DNA from: Siphonodentalium dalli
Taxonomy: Eukaryota; Mollusca; Scaphopoda; Gadilida; Siphonodentaliidae
Reading direction: 5' to 3'
DNA length: 64,000 nt
NCBI GenBank assembly: GCA_032622095.1
Contig: CP136069.1
Coordinates: forward strand, 153,997,043-154,061,042
Both the position numbers and the translations under genes were made by a program. The first letter of the stretch is position 1. Every line of letters starts with the position of its first letter. The notes under the pieces are model-generated. The model was not told the origin of the DNA. It did not search any database and saw only the letters and a list, made by a program, of their open reading frames with translations. Positions 20,869 to 31,165 of the stretch are shown here, piece by piece.

Positions 20869-21190
20869 AATGTTGAATTTTCTAAGTTGAAAAGGGTTAA
20901 TACCTCCGTAAAAAATTTATTTTTCCGTCATCTATATACATGTTGCACATCTTCAATATATGGGCAACAATATTCTGAAGTTACAAATCTCTAGGATGAA
21001 AATTGTAGGAGGAGTTGATTACACCATGAAGGTACCCTCATACAGAAAATTATAAAAAATGTTGAAATATTCCAAGTCGAAAAGGGTTAATAACTCCGTT
21101 AAAAAGTTATTTTTCTGTCATCTATATACATGTTGCACATCTTCAATATATGGGCAACAATATTCTGAAGTTTCAAATCTCTGGGATCCA
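20869..21190 (+). repeat. Tandem duplication, period about 190 bp
   Basis: Copies start at about 20869 and 21059 with ATGTTGAA and GAAAAGGGTTAATA. Both continue through CATCTATATACATGTTGCAC ATC and GGGCAACAATATTCTGAAGT. The first ends with a diverged 50-bp spacer. Confidence 0.85.
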
Positions 21191-21381
21191 TCTTCATCCG
21201 CAATTTTGAACGATACCATCCGTGTTTCTGGGCCACAAACAATTGAAATAATAAACTTCAAAAAACGATATCTGATCACTCTGAGCTTTGATGGGTGGGT
21301 TCCTCGACTCGAATCAAATATTTTTTACCCCCGAAGCCAAAGAAATAGTAATTTAGGAGCGTTAAATCGGATTGAGTACCT
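21190..21381 (+). mobile_element. TTAA family C element, 3' part
   Basis: ATCCATCTTCATCCGCAATT, GATCACTCTGAGCTTTGATG, GGTTCCTCGACTCGAATC and the end GGATTGAGTACCT|TTAA match 29799-30269 and 42270-42495. The left half of the element is missing, replaced by the tandem duplication just upstream. Confidence 0.7.
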
Positions 21382-21868
21382 TTAACGTAAAAGACATATT
21401 TTTGTATTTCAGAACGTAACACAAAAGAGAGCAATTTACTAGGTTTAATTTGATGAATGATGAGTTTCTTCAGGTTGTCTTCTAACATCGAGCCGATGAT
21501 ACTCCAGACGTGTCCCCGGGGGCGTCTCGATGACATCTAACAAAAATAACACAACCTTTATTTCATTACGTGAGAATTATATCTCAAATGAGCTGCTATC
21601 CGGGTTAGTTTGAGGAATGGAGGAACCCCCGGTTTTGTCCTTCATGGCGGCCGGAATTAAAAAACTAATCCATCGACTATGTGACCGATTATCCAACGCG
21701 ACGTTCGTGCTCTAACCATTCATCTAGAAAGTGGATCGCATGCTGTGCCGAATTATGACTGTTTGCGTTTAACACTCACATGGAAGCTAGGGAATTTCAG
21801 CGCCAAACAATCTAAATTTATGGTTTTATGAAAGCCACATTGGCGGATTTTCTTGTCTGTTTAGTTAA

Positions 21869-22387
21869 AGGCACGGACGGCGTTCGTTGCAGAACTATTC
21901 ATATTTGTTCAATTCGCCATCAACAGAAGGAATATTAAAATATATATAGTTTTGTTCATATGCCAAACATAATCAGCGCGTAAATAGTATATTGTCATCA
22001 AGACGTACGATGGTGTACGTAAACAAGAGCCTGCTCGTGTTACAGAAGTTTTGCTTCTATTTACATAACACAACGTAATTCTATTGGTTAATCACACACA
22101 AATGGTATAAACGCTCTTTATTATTTCCATATCAGGAAAACAGTAACAAATAACGCTCTTTATGTTACTATATCCGGATCTAAACAAAAGCAAGGTTCTG
22201 TAACGTTTTTTGCTTTTGTTTACATAACAAAGGAAAAACATTTGACAATAGCATACTGTTTATGCCATATTTCTGATTGGTATAAGAACAAGGTCTGTCT
22301 GTATTTTACTATTATTTCTCTTTATGGCGGTTTTTGGCGGAGGTGAATATTTTAATAGCATACCCACCGCCAACGCAGCCCGCATCT
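21869..22387. mobile_element. TTAA element family B, copy 2
   Basis: It lies between TTAA at 21865-21868 and TTAA at 22388-22391. Ends are AGGCACGGACGGCGTTCG and the mirrored GCCCGCATCT. Internally it is foldback-rich (CAAAAGCAAGGTTCTG against GTTTTTTGCTTTTG). Over 500 bp matches 29162-29682 with low divergence. Non-autonomous. Confidence 0.85.
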
Positions 22388-22391
22388 TTAA

Positions 22392-22985
22392 GGTTTAACG
22401 ACAGTTATAACGCTATGTCATATTTCGACTGAGAGAAACTGCACCAAGAACAATCGAAGCAAATGTGTATACAGATAACCGTAAACTTTACTAAAATGGA
22501 ACAATGTATTCATATGAAAACTCACAATTCAAGTACTCGATTGTGCTCAGAATAAAACACATAAATAAAACACATGGATATAGAAACTGATAGAAACAGA
22601 TTATCGAATGTAACAACCAGTGAATGAACTGGTATCCGATTCACTCTGTTAGTGACTGAAGAAAAAGCCAAAGCAGGCATTCTTCAAAATTCATCAACTT
22701 GAACCAACACACTCAGTGTTTTCAGACCGAAGTATAATCGATATCTTTTATTTACCTACCATAAATTAAAGATATTTACCAGATTTTATTATCTTCGTCT
22801 GTGCCTCGATTATGTATAATCAGGTTTATCTTCTTGAGAGAATTCGGACTGGTCGAGGTGATTATGTTCTACGATAAAATATTCAAATGCATGGTTCCAG
22901 TGTTCATCGAATACTTTATCAATGTTGTTTGCTTTCTCTTCATATCAGGTTCGACCCTTACTTCTGTGTAAGCATAATCTCTTAA
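22392..22985. other. No gene seen
   Basis: AT-rich spacer between two TTAA elements, with no coding frame or defined repeat. Confidence 0.45.
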
Positions 22986-23212
22986 AGGGGTACTGTGTAC
23001 TAAATCCAGCCATCTATGGGATCACCTCCTTTTATACGCAACAGCATTCATTATAATTACCATGTTATTTGCATCATTCATAGAGAACATGGGTCTATTT
23101 TGCACTAATCCATGGCTCAAATTTATTCATTTGTTGCATATATGCTGTTGAGTATAAAAGGAGATGGTCCCATAAATGGCCGGATTTATTGTACATTACC
23201 CATTTAATGTCT
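22986..23212. mobile_element. TTAA element family D, copy 1
   Basis: 227 bp between TTAA at 22982-22985 and TTAA at 23213-23216. Imperfect inverted ends are AGGGGTACTGTGTACTAAAT and the mirrored TTTATTGTACATTACCCAT. Arms CCATCTATGGGATCACCTCC and GGAGATGGTCCCATAAATGG pair further in. Copies also occur at 37754-38062 and 38750-38920. Confidence 0.85.
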
Positions 23213-23216
23213 CCTG

Positions 23217-23743
23217 TTTTTTTGTGTTGCGTTTACTTCCACTTTTTTTCTGATACTTCCATCTCAGAATTAGCTGATGTTATGAATTTCCTGTTGCCTG
23301 TGATTGAATCTATTGCATTTCCGATTCTTAATTTGAAAAGCCGTTGCAGTATTTGATTCTATTACCTGATTTTCTGGCGAAATGTTTACGATGTTTGTCT
23401 GGATGCTGGCATCAACATACTTCTTTAATTAACAGTTTGATTTTGTTTGGGTTTTATACAATCCTTATGGTCGTGACAATAAATAGAACACCGTGCACCC
23501 ATGATTACACTACTTTTACAATTCCCCTGACCATGACCATACCCCTGGCATTTAAAACATCCTCATGGATTTGGAACATATGCAGATAAATATACCTTCG
23601 ATATAGGCAGATGTTCACACCGATTGAAGGTCAAAAGATAACTGTGCAAATGAATGTTTTGTCCATCAACAGTCTTAGAAAGACTTCTGTGTCTCCCTGT
23701 CGAGCCAACTCAGCCAATTTGTATAATTCAGACGAGTCAGCTA
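23217..23743. other. No gene recognised
   Basis: An 81-codon frame (23344-23589, +) begins Met-Gln-Tyr with hydrophobic runs but has no family signature. Treated as non-coding. Confidence 0.4.
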
Positions 23744-23956
23744 CAGTAATGCTCTAATTAATCGACCTCTTAACCAAAGCAGAATTATGGGTAACTTTTC
23801 AGGATTTAGTCGGAAATATGGCTTGTTGCCATTCATCGGAAAGCTCTCGGGGAGAGCTTTCCGATGAATGGCAACAAGCCATATTTCCGACTAAATCCTG
23901 AAAAGTTACCCATAATTCTGCTTTGGTTAAGAGGTCGATTAATTAGAGCATTACTG
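23744..23956. mobile_element. TA-flanked near-perfect palindrome, full mariner-like MITE
   Basis: A 213-bp near-perfect palindrome between TA dinucleotides. Arms run from CAGTAATGCTCTAATTAATC inward through GGTAACTTTTCAGG and GGAAATATGGCTTGTTGCC to the core GAAAGCTCTCGGGGAGAGCT. I see hardly any mismatch between the arms. Such symmetry decays quickly, so either insertion is recent or the arms are homogenised. The 69-codon frame across it is an artefact. Confidence 0.9.
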
Positions 23957-23958
23957 TA

Positions 23959-25201
23959 TATCGAGGATTGTCAACACTCTGATTCTATTCAACGTGTTGT
24001 GAGGGGTAACCAATACTGGCGATTGTGCAATATTTGTTATTTGCAGAATAGCGTCAGATTAAACTTTACTTGATCATTCAAGCAGTAGTGAGCCACTACT
24101 GTCCCAGTCCAGATTGGTTTGACATGTTTAAATTGTTCAGCAATACTGTGTAGCGTTTTATCAATGACAAATACAGAATGTTCCTTGACATTCGGACCAA
24201 AGTCCCGAACCAAGTACAGAGGATATATCTCAGCAACATTGGAACTTAGCGAGTCATCACTCCTACGATCAATACGATGCTTCTTGTTGAGTTGCCATAT
24301 GAAAAGCAAATAATCGACAACTAGCCCAGCAGCCGCATCAGACTACCACTAAATAACTGGTCGGGCCAAAGACTGGAACATAACTGAACCGGTGACCCAA
24401 TTTGTCACTGCTTACAGCAGCCTCTCGGTACCACTCGACAGCGAGACAGCCGTGAACACTCCTAGATTTAAATATTCCACAATAATCAATACAGAATTCA
24501 AAGAGACGTGAGATGACAGAAACAACATGCATGGAAAATGGAAACACAACAACTGAGTCGTCAGGGAAAAAAACAGTACAACAGAAAGCAATGCAGGTCC
24601 AAAGTGAATCATGAGCTATATACATCAGGTCGATGCATCACGTGACAATACTACCCTATAGTATAACCAGGACTCATACACCACCTAACATGGAATGCAC
24701 CGCATGGCAAACATGGTGCCACATTAGGGGATTCTTACTTCTCGGTTGGGGTTCTACACCTGGCCCACACGGGGCCATGGGCCGGTTCTAACCCGTATTT
24801 TGTCCGGATTGTATATCGGGAGAAATAGGAATGTTATATAAAATGTATGGAAGATATATAAAAATAGGACGATATATTTTACGCATGCGCGGATAGACCA
24901 GAAAAGGCATTAATATAGTGAACAATGATACACATTTTAATATACACGGGCCAGCTCTCTGTGTATTGCACAGTATTCCCACGATGGTCTATAGATCTGA
25001 CGGCACAATGGCATCGGTGAAAACAAGAAACGAAAATCTATATTTCCGAACTCTCAAAAAAGGGTGGATCTATGTAATTTAACATCATATTCCTGACCTT
25101 GGTGCCCTGTTGGGAACTCCATTCAACGTCGTCCATACATGTGCTTTAGCAATGTCTGTCTGGCATAAGGTTACATGTATTATTTCTTAACAAAGTGTAG
25201 A
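23959..25201. other. No gene recognised
   Basis: Frames of 64-95 codons occur on both strands (24037-24309, 24338-24625), overlapping each other, without domain or splice context that I can defend. No transposon ends were defined. Confidence 0.4.
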
Positions 25202-25262
25202 CTTGAAGCCAGGGATCAATATTATGAAACTGTTACAAATTGTTAAATTGTACTAACAATTG
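25202..25262. repeat. 'GGATCAATATTATGAAAC' foldback fragment
   Basis: AGGGATCAATATTATGAAAC followed by TTACAAATTGTTAAATTG repeats the end of the small foldback family seen at 13017 and 19307. Only one end is present. Confidence 0.4.
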
Positions 25263-25628
25263 GACTCAACAAAACAAATTCGTAGCAATGATTGCCGAGA
25301 TCAATTGTGAAAACCAAAAGTGGAGATTTTGCATGCGATAATTCTAATAAGTAGCACAGTGACGCAGTATATAATGCTAAAACCCCAACCCCGATATATC
25401 GGCCCTTCTTATACTTTGATTGGGTGGGAAAATTCTCACTGCACATTATGGTATTTAGTGTAAAAGTACCATAACATAAACCCATTTGCGATTTGTTTAA
25501 GAGTCTATCATCTACGCCTTGATATGGTGGTGGTTGGTGGGAGTCAAAACGCATGTGTCTTAAATATTGTGCTAGAGTTAAAGCAGACAAGCTGACATTA
25601 TAAGATGTCACGAACGCCAACGTATTCC
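25263..25628. other. No gene recognised
   Basis: A 125-codon minus-strand frame (25243-25620) runs through this stretch. It starts inside the foldback fragment, has no recognisable domain, and its composition is not convincing. Confidence 0.35.
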
Positions 25629-26402
25629 CTCTCGGTTTGCCGTGTGACCCGGTCTCATGTGCTTTCTCATTAAAAAATATGGTGTGATGTTACATGAGCC
25701 GGCCCAACTCGGCAAATCGAGTTGTCTCGTCCCGCTTTGCCGGGACAACTCGGTTAACCGGGACAACTCAGCTTAGGTAACAGCGATTCATCCCGGCTCG
25801 CTCGCGTAATGTGAGTGACGTTTACTAACAGCCCGAGTCACTCACTTATGCGCACCGAGCATTATATTGGATAACGTCATGTCAAGTTACAACGAATTGT
25901 GTTACGTTCTTGCGTCGTTCCTAACGCTCACCTCTACGTCAAGGTACAACGTTCGGGCATGTAGCGACTAGTAAGTGCCGACATACATTTTCTGGAGATT
26001 AATTCGTTGATATATATAGCGTCACCAGATATCCCCCAGGTGTATACCGGAGGATAGGAAAGCAGTATAATAGCTACCCACGACGTCGTATCCGAAAATA
26101 GTATAGGGCGGAATTCCGCCCCCCCCCATAAACGGGACTTTGACGGCGGAAGCGTTACGTCGTGGAGTTGGACGGAACATTGAGCGGAGTGTCTGAGCCA
26201 GGTACGAGAATAGTTACGATCCAGACTTTCATTCGGGCTAGCCGGGATGAATCGCTGTAACGTGAGCCGAGTTGTCCCGGCTAACCGAGGTGTCCCGGCA
26301 AGGCGGGGTGGGACAACTCGGTCTGCTTAGTTGGGCCTGCTCATGTCTCATCACATCATAGTGAGAAATCACATGAGACCGGGTCACCCGGCAAACCGAG
26401 TT
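25629..26402. mobile_element. Non-autonomous DNA transposon with long GC-rich inverted arms
   Basis: Outer ends CTCGGTTTGCCGTGTGACCC and GGTCACCCGGCAAACCGAG are inverted, followed by CGGTCTCATGTG and its inverse. Inner arms repeat GAGTTGTCCCGGCTAACCGA-type text and GGGATGAATCGCTGT several times in mirrored order. The middle (about 25810-26230) is unique and has no ORF of note. These arms are clearly more GC-rich than the surrounding DNA. Confidence 0.75.
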
Positions 26403-27256
26403 GTCCCGGCTCATGTAACAAGTCCCATAGTTTCATTTAGACCAATGTCGTTGATTAGCTAAATGGAAACCATGCCTGCATTGTATGATGTTACATACAT
26501 TATTATTGGCGCTATGTCGCCGATAAAAAGCTAATTTGAGGCGCAACATGTATGGTTGTTCCCCTGCGTGTCGTGTATCATTCATAGTACTGTCATAATG
26601 GCTGCATTATAATCCGCGATCAGTGTATCGACAAACTGCGTTGAGCAGTGCATAGTGTCCGATTCGTAGTGCGACAGTTCTCATAATTAAAGATATCACA
26701 TTCAAGTGCACATCGGTACAGAAAACATCAACTGTCGATTAAGAAGATTACTGCCAGGTGCGACACTAAACAATATCGATCCAGATCTCAAGCATTATCG
26801 GACACGGACAAAGTGAATCGTACTACGGACGTGTACTCCCAGATGGTTTGAGAGGAAGCGAAAGAATCAATCACGGTGATTATCACCGAACGAAGTCTAC
26901 TGTCCCCACACAACGTATTAAATAATTTACTGACAACCGGATCTGGTTAAAAAAACGGGCATGGTTCACGCCGTCCATAGAATTATTTTAGACAACTGTT
27001 TTGGCCATTTCCGAATTATTTGCCATTATTGAGAAAGGATGGCCAAATTGAAACACCAAAATGTGCAAATGAAAGTCAGTGGTTTATAACACTTGGCAGC
27101 TTCTATCAATACTGCGCAAAGATGAAGAATTACTAATACGAATTCATCATAAGAAAGCACAAGCGACGTGTATAGTAATTCCGATTATACTATAGTGGAA
27201 ACTGTACCGTCTTTTACTGCACGTCTTAGAAGTTCAGTGCTATTGCTGTTCCATAA
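26403..27256. other. No gene seen
   Basis: No frame with protein character. CAATCACGGTGATTATCACC near 26870 is a short palindrome only. Confidence 0.45.
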
Positions 27257-27739
27257 TTACAAATCCGTATGGAAAGTACGTCCCAGAAGCATCGCGTTGA
27301 CATTATTGTAGTACATGACGTTCGCCTCAACCATGAGACCGGAACTATAAAATAAAAGCATCACCACACATGACAAAACAAGCCCTATATATATGTGCCG
27401 GAATAACCCTGTATCTGTTAATGTACGGATTCTACGACGTGTGACGTGTAATACACAGAGAGCGACACGTGTGTTAATGTGTGTGCTGATACGGCACTTG
27501 TGCCATCGCGGAAGGATAGTACTCCAAGCTGTGCCTATCATCGTGCCCATCTTCAAAAAACTCATTAACATCCTCGTATCATTCGGTGTATGTATAACAC
27601 GTGTAGAAGTTTTATAATACATGTATACTAGCCCCTGGTCTGCTGCTATTCTTAGAGGTGATTGATGATTGGCGAAATAAAATTTTCTTCCCCATTTTGG
27701 ACAATCATTGCATGGCCTATTTGGACACCAATAGAGCAA
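27257..27739 (-). CDS. Hypothetical ORF with one predicted membrane segment
   Basis: Apart from the LINE and the TIR exon, the longest frame outside obvious repeats (160 codons). Near residues 100-135 it has a basic patch (TRRRIR), then a hydrophobic span GLVLSCVVMLLFYSSGLM, then a polar tail, the layout of a type II or tail-anchored membrane protein. A diverged counterpart at about 35570-35640 (-) keeps the span as ILSWVMVL-stop-F-stop-SFGF. Similarity also extends upstream, including CTATCCTTCCG and CGATGGCACAAG. No family was recognised. Conservation could reflect a duplicated repeat rather than a gene, and the Met start is arbitrary. Confidence 0.25.
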   Translation of the reverse strand: MLYWCPNRPCNDCPKWGRKFYFANHQSPLRIAADQGLVYMYYKTSTRVIHTPNDTRMLMSFLKMGTMIGTAWSTILPRWHKCRISTHINTRVALCVLHVTRRRIRTLTDTGLFRHIYIGLVLSCVVMLLFYSSGLMVEANVMYYNNVNAMLLGRTFHTDL

Positions 27740-27779
27740 ACACTCGCCTTACCTGTACAAGTACACACATATGCACCAA

Positions 27780-28105
27780 GACGTGGCGACATTGGTGATA
27801 CTTTTGTAAATGTCATGCCTAACACAATATTAGATGGAAATTATACACCACATATAGGTTTAAATTGTTTTCATTGTTTCATTTCCAACCATTAATTATA
27901 GCGGAAAATGTTGTGTCTAGACCAACATCAGCATATCTTTTGGTCTGAAATGGCCATTAGTTGGACACTTTCGGACCTTAGGTGGGGATCATGTTTGAAA
28001 TATCTAACAGTAAGTTGCAACACAACATTGTTTAAGATTGCAGTTGGAAATTTCAAGCTGGACACCCCCTCCCCCCAAACGAAGCCCTTTAGCTACGCCA
28101 TGATG
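27780..28105. repeat. Dispersed repeat R2, copy
   Basis: AAGACGTGGCGACATTGGTG, CTAGACCAACATCAGCATAT, CTGAAATGGCCATTAG and CAAGCTGGACACCCCCTCC parallel 13327-13600 and 14700-14775. Degraded, with no coding frame. Confidence 0.5.
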
Positions 28106-29161
28106 TGCATACCTGCATGTGTCCACTAAATTCCACGACCATGGTGTTCAGCGTTTTTGGATAGAAAGTAATAAACGCAATTAATATATTCTGGTCGAAT
28201 ACCTGTTAATCTTCGAACATATGATATATATAGGTGCTGATATATATAATTGAGCTTCAAGATATAACATAAGAACAATTCGATATCCCAGTATTTTACA
28301 TTGACTTTCCCACACAACAAATTGCAGATACATGCCATTTTCGATAAAGATTCGACAATTTATCACACGAATTTCGTAATAAAATAGCCACATGTTTACC
28401 GCTACCATCGTGTCCCAAAATTGATGTCAGTGTGAGTGGACGATAAAACGAGAAACCTAAATCCGATTTGTGAAATCGGGACCCAGTTTACCTTTCCGAA
28501 AAAAATAAGTTTATCACTTCAACAAGTCATTCCGAGTCACATATATACAGTCAGTACTGTATAATCATATAATGTATTTTAGACCTATTATGTCCATGAA
28601 ACGTGAGAAAAAAGAGAAACTATTAGGTTTAATTTAATGCATGATTATACAGCGTGTTCAGCCCATCGCACATGTCACGATTCGACGTCACATTAAACGC
28701 GCACGAACACATTCTAAACTGTAATTATTGAAAACTGCCGGAAATGAGTGGTAAAACGGAAGCCATTTCAACCAAGAGTCATTATCACATTGGTTCTCAC
28801 CGAGAGGACGAGTTGGACACTTTTTATACAGTCTTGTCGATGACACTATTAAATACGATGGTAATTTTAGCTCTATTAGATTGAGGTTTTCATTTCAAGG
28901 CATGTCATTATTTGTGACAGTTCTTTCTGTCTTTGCACAGTGGAAAATCTTTTGTTAACTGGGCAGTAATGTGTCGCTGTTACATAACGGCCCAAGGAGC
29001 CAGACTCATGTCACAACTCATTATCCTCACTTTCTCACCCAAATACAAATGTGGCTCACCGGGTCTATCGCGTAATTGGAAAAATGGAAAATGTAGCCCA
29101 TCACGCATTATTGGAAAAAAAACGCTACCACGCAGTGTATCACGGAAGCATTTCTGGTTAA
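28106..29161. other. No gene seen
   Basis: Frames of 70-116 codons on both strands (28126-28408, 28933-29283) overlap each other or run into the family B element. No domain. Confidence 0.4.
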
Positions 29162-29682
29162 AGGCACGGTCGGCGTTCGTTGCAGAAATATTCATATTTG
29201 TTCAAATCGCCATCAACAGAAGGAATATTAAATATATAGTTTTGTTCATGAATATGCCAAACATAATAACAGCGCGTAAATAGTATATTGTCGTCAAGAC
29301 GTACGATGGTGTATGTAGACAAGAGGCTGCTCGTGTTACAGAAGTTTTGCTTCTGTTTACATAACACAGCGCAATTCTATTGGTTAATCACAGACAAATG
29401 GTATAATCGCTCTTTATTTTTCCATATCAAAAAAACAGTAACAAATAACGCTCTTTATGTTTACCATATCCGGATCTAAACAAAAGCCAGGTTCTGTAAC
29501 ATTTTTTGCTTTTGTTTACCTAACAAAGGAAAAACATTTGACAAAAACATACTGTTTATGTCATATTTCTGATTGTTATAAGAACACAGTCTGTCTGTAT
29601 TTTACTATTCTTTCTGTATATGGCGGTTTTTGACGGAGGTGAATATTTTAACAGGATACTCACCGCCAACGCCGCCCGTATA
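29162..29682. mobile_element. TTAA element family B, copy 3
   Basis: The left flank is TTAA (29158-29161) and the left end AGGCACGGTCGGCGTTCG. The right end CGCCGCCCGTATA is followed by TTTA instead of TTAA. The interior matches 21869-22387 over its length, including GTACGATGGTGTAYGTARAC and CAAAAGCMAGGTTCTGTAAC. Confidence 0.8.
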
Positions 29683-29798
29683 TTTAGCACAGGCTCGACT
29701 GCTATAGATTGCACTACTGATTCTGGAGAATTTGGGGGAATTCCATTACCGCCAGCAAGCATTCGCTCTGTGTCGGTCTAAATAACTTCTGAATTTAA

Positions 29799-30269
29799 CT
29801 CAATCCGATTCGATAATCCCCATATCATCAAATTCCAACAACAACAACAACAACAACAACACAATTTTTGAAATGCCGCTTCAGTTATCAGAATCGATTA
29901 ATTGGCAATAATTGCCCAAAATAATGCTAACCACAGTCAACTATAGTATAAAATTGCCCAAAAACTTGTTATTTATCAACATATTGTTCAACGAAACATT
30001 GCCGGTTTGTCAAATATCTGACACAAAAAAGCCTCTTGATTTTAGAGTAATCCATCTTCATCCGCAATTTGGTCCCGAGACCGTCTTCTCATCGACTTTT
30101 ACTGGGCCACTAAATATTCCAGGTGGTGAAAAATAAAAGATTTAAAAAAAATCTATATCTGATCACTCTGAGCTTTGATGGGTGGGTTCCTCGACTCGAA
30201 TACAATTTTTGTTTACCCCCGAAGCCAAATAAATAGTAAATGAGGGGCGCTTAATCGGATTTAGTACCT
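29799..30269. mobile_element. TTAA element family C, near-complete copy
   Basis: Between TTAA (29795-29798) and TTAA (30270-30273). Ends are CTCAATCCGATTCG, lacking the outer AGGTA, and CGGATTTAGTACCT. It contains an (AAC)n run near the left end, then CAGTTATCAGAATCGATTAA and the conserved right half. No ORF. Confidence 0.75.
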
Positions 30270-30273
30270 TTAA

Positions 30274-30749
30274 TGTATGCAGTATGGCAGTGTGACCGAC
30301 AATGTTTATAGCGCTGTCTTTAGTTATGTGGGTATAATCTACCACTTTACAAGAATTCCGACAATCACCTGATTGGCTGCATCGCTTTGATGACAGGTGT
30401 CGTGAATGATTGTAATATTTGCTGTGGTAACGAACCCCCCCCCCCCCAAAAGTCTCCAGACCCAGTACTGCATTAGCTGCCGATGATGTTTATTTAAAAC
30501 CAGAACTGTCACGAAACTAAAATTCTGGCTGAGATTGTTTATTCATTCGCCATGTGTATATGGGTTTAAAGAATTACATACAAGAAAAAACAATAACAAC
30601 AAGCTTTAAGAACACAGTGAGGGCACGGTATTCATTGGAGACTTATTCAAATGTATGATGAATGTGATAAATCGATATATCTATATATATATTCCATTAG
30701 ATTACATTATATAATCGACGCTCGGGCTATAATATGGACATTGAATATA
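30274..30749. other. No gene seen; poly-C run
   Basis: A poly-C tract at about 30427-30441 and otherwise AT-rich sequence. Nothing recognised. Confidence 0.4.
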
Positions 30750-31165
30750 GATCATGCCATGAGCCTGTACTCTGGCTAACGCCCGTAGCGATCATATTCC
30801 ACCAGTACAAACCATTGGAACTTTTTGAAGTTTTGACAGGCATTCTTATAAGGTCGAAAAATAACGCGGGGAATATATTTCTTAGTTGTATCTGTCCTTA
30901 ATAATCTACTTCACTGTAGGTGAAGGTCCCAAATCGAAATTTCATGCTTTCGTGTGACTTTTCTGAGGCGATATCGTAATAAACATTGAATTATTTACCA
31001 AGGATAAATTCTATAAATGTAAGCGACGCAAAGCAAATTCGCCCACACAGTCACTTAAATCAAGAAATTTCGAGTTAGGACCTTCACGTGCAGCGAAGTA
31101 CATCATTAAGGAACAAATAATAACTAAAAATATATTCCCCGCGTTATTTTATCATGTTGGGCCAT
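30750..31165. mobile_element. Foldback element FB1, copy 2, uninterrupted
   Basis: Carries CTGGCTAACGCCCGTAGCGA, AATAACGCGGGGAATATATT and CTTCACTGTAGGTGAAGGTC on the left and the mirrored ACCTTCACGTGCAGCGAAGT, TATATTCCCCGCGTTATTTT on the right. At 31051-31056 it has a single CTTAAA where copy 1 (4404-5310) holds a 290-bp TTAA MITE, so this is the empty-site reference. Confidence 0.8.

Noticed and set aside
25243-25620. 125-codon minus frame
   Set aside because: It starts and ends in AT-rich sequence next to a foldback fragment, with no recognisable domain and no counterpart elsewhere in the window.
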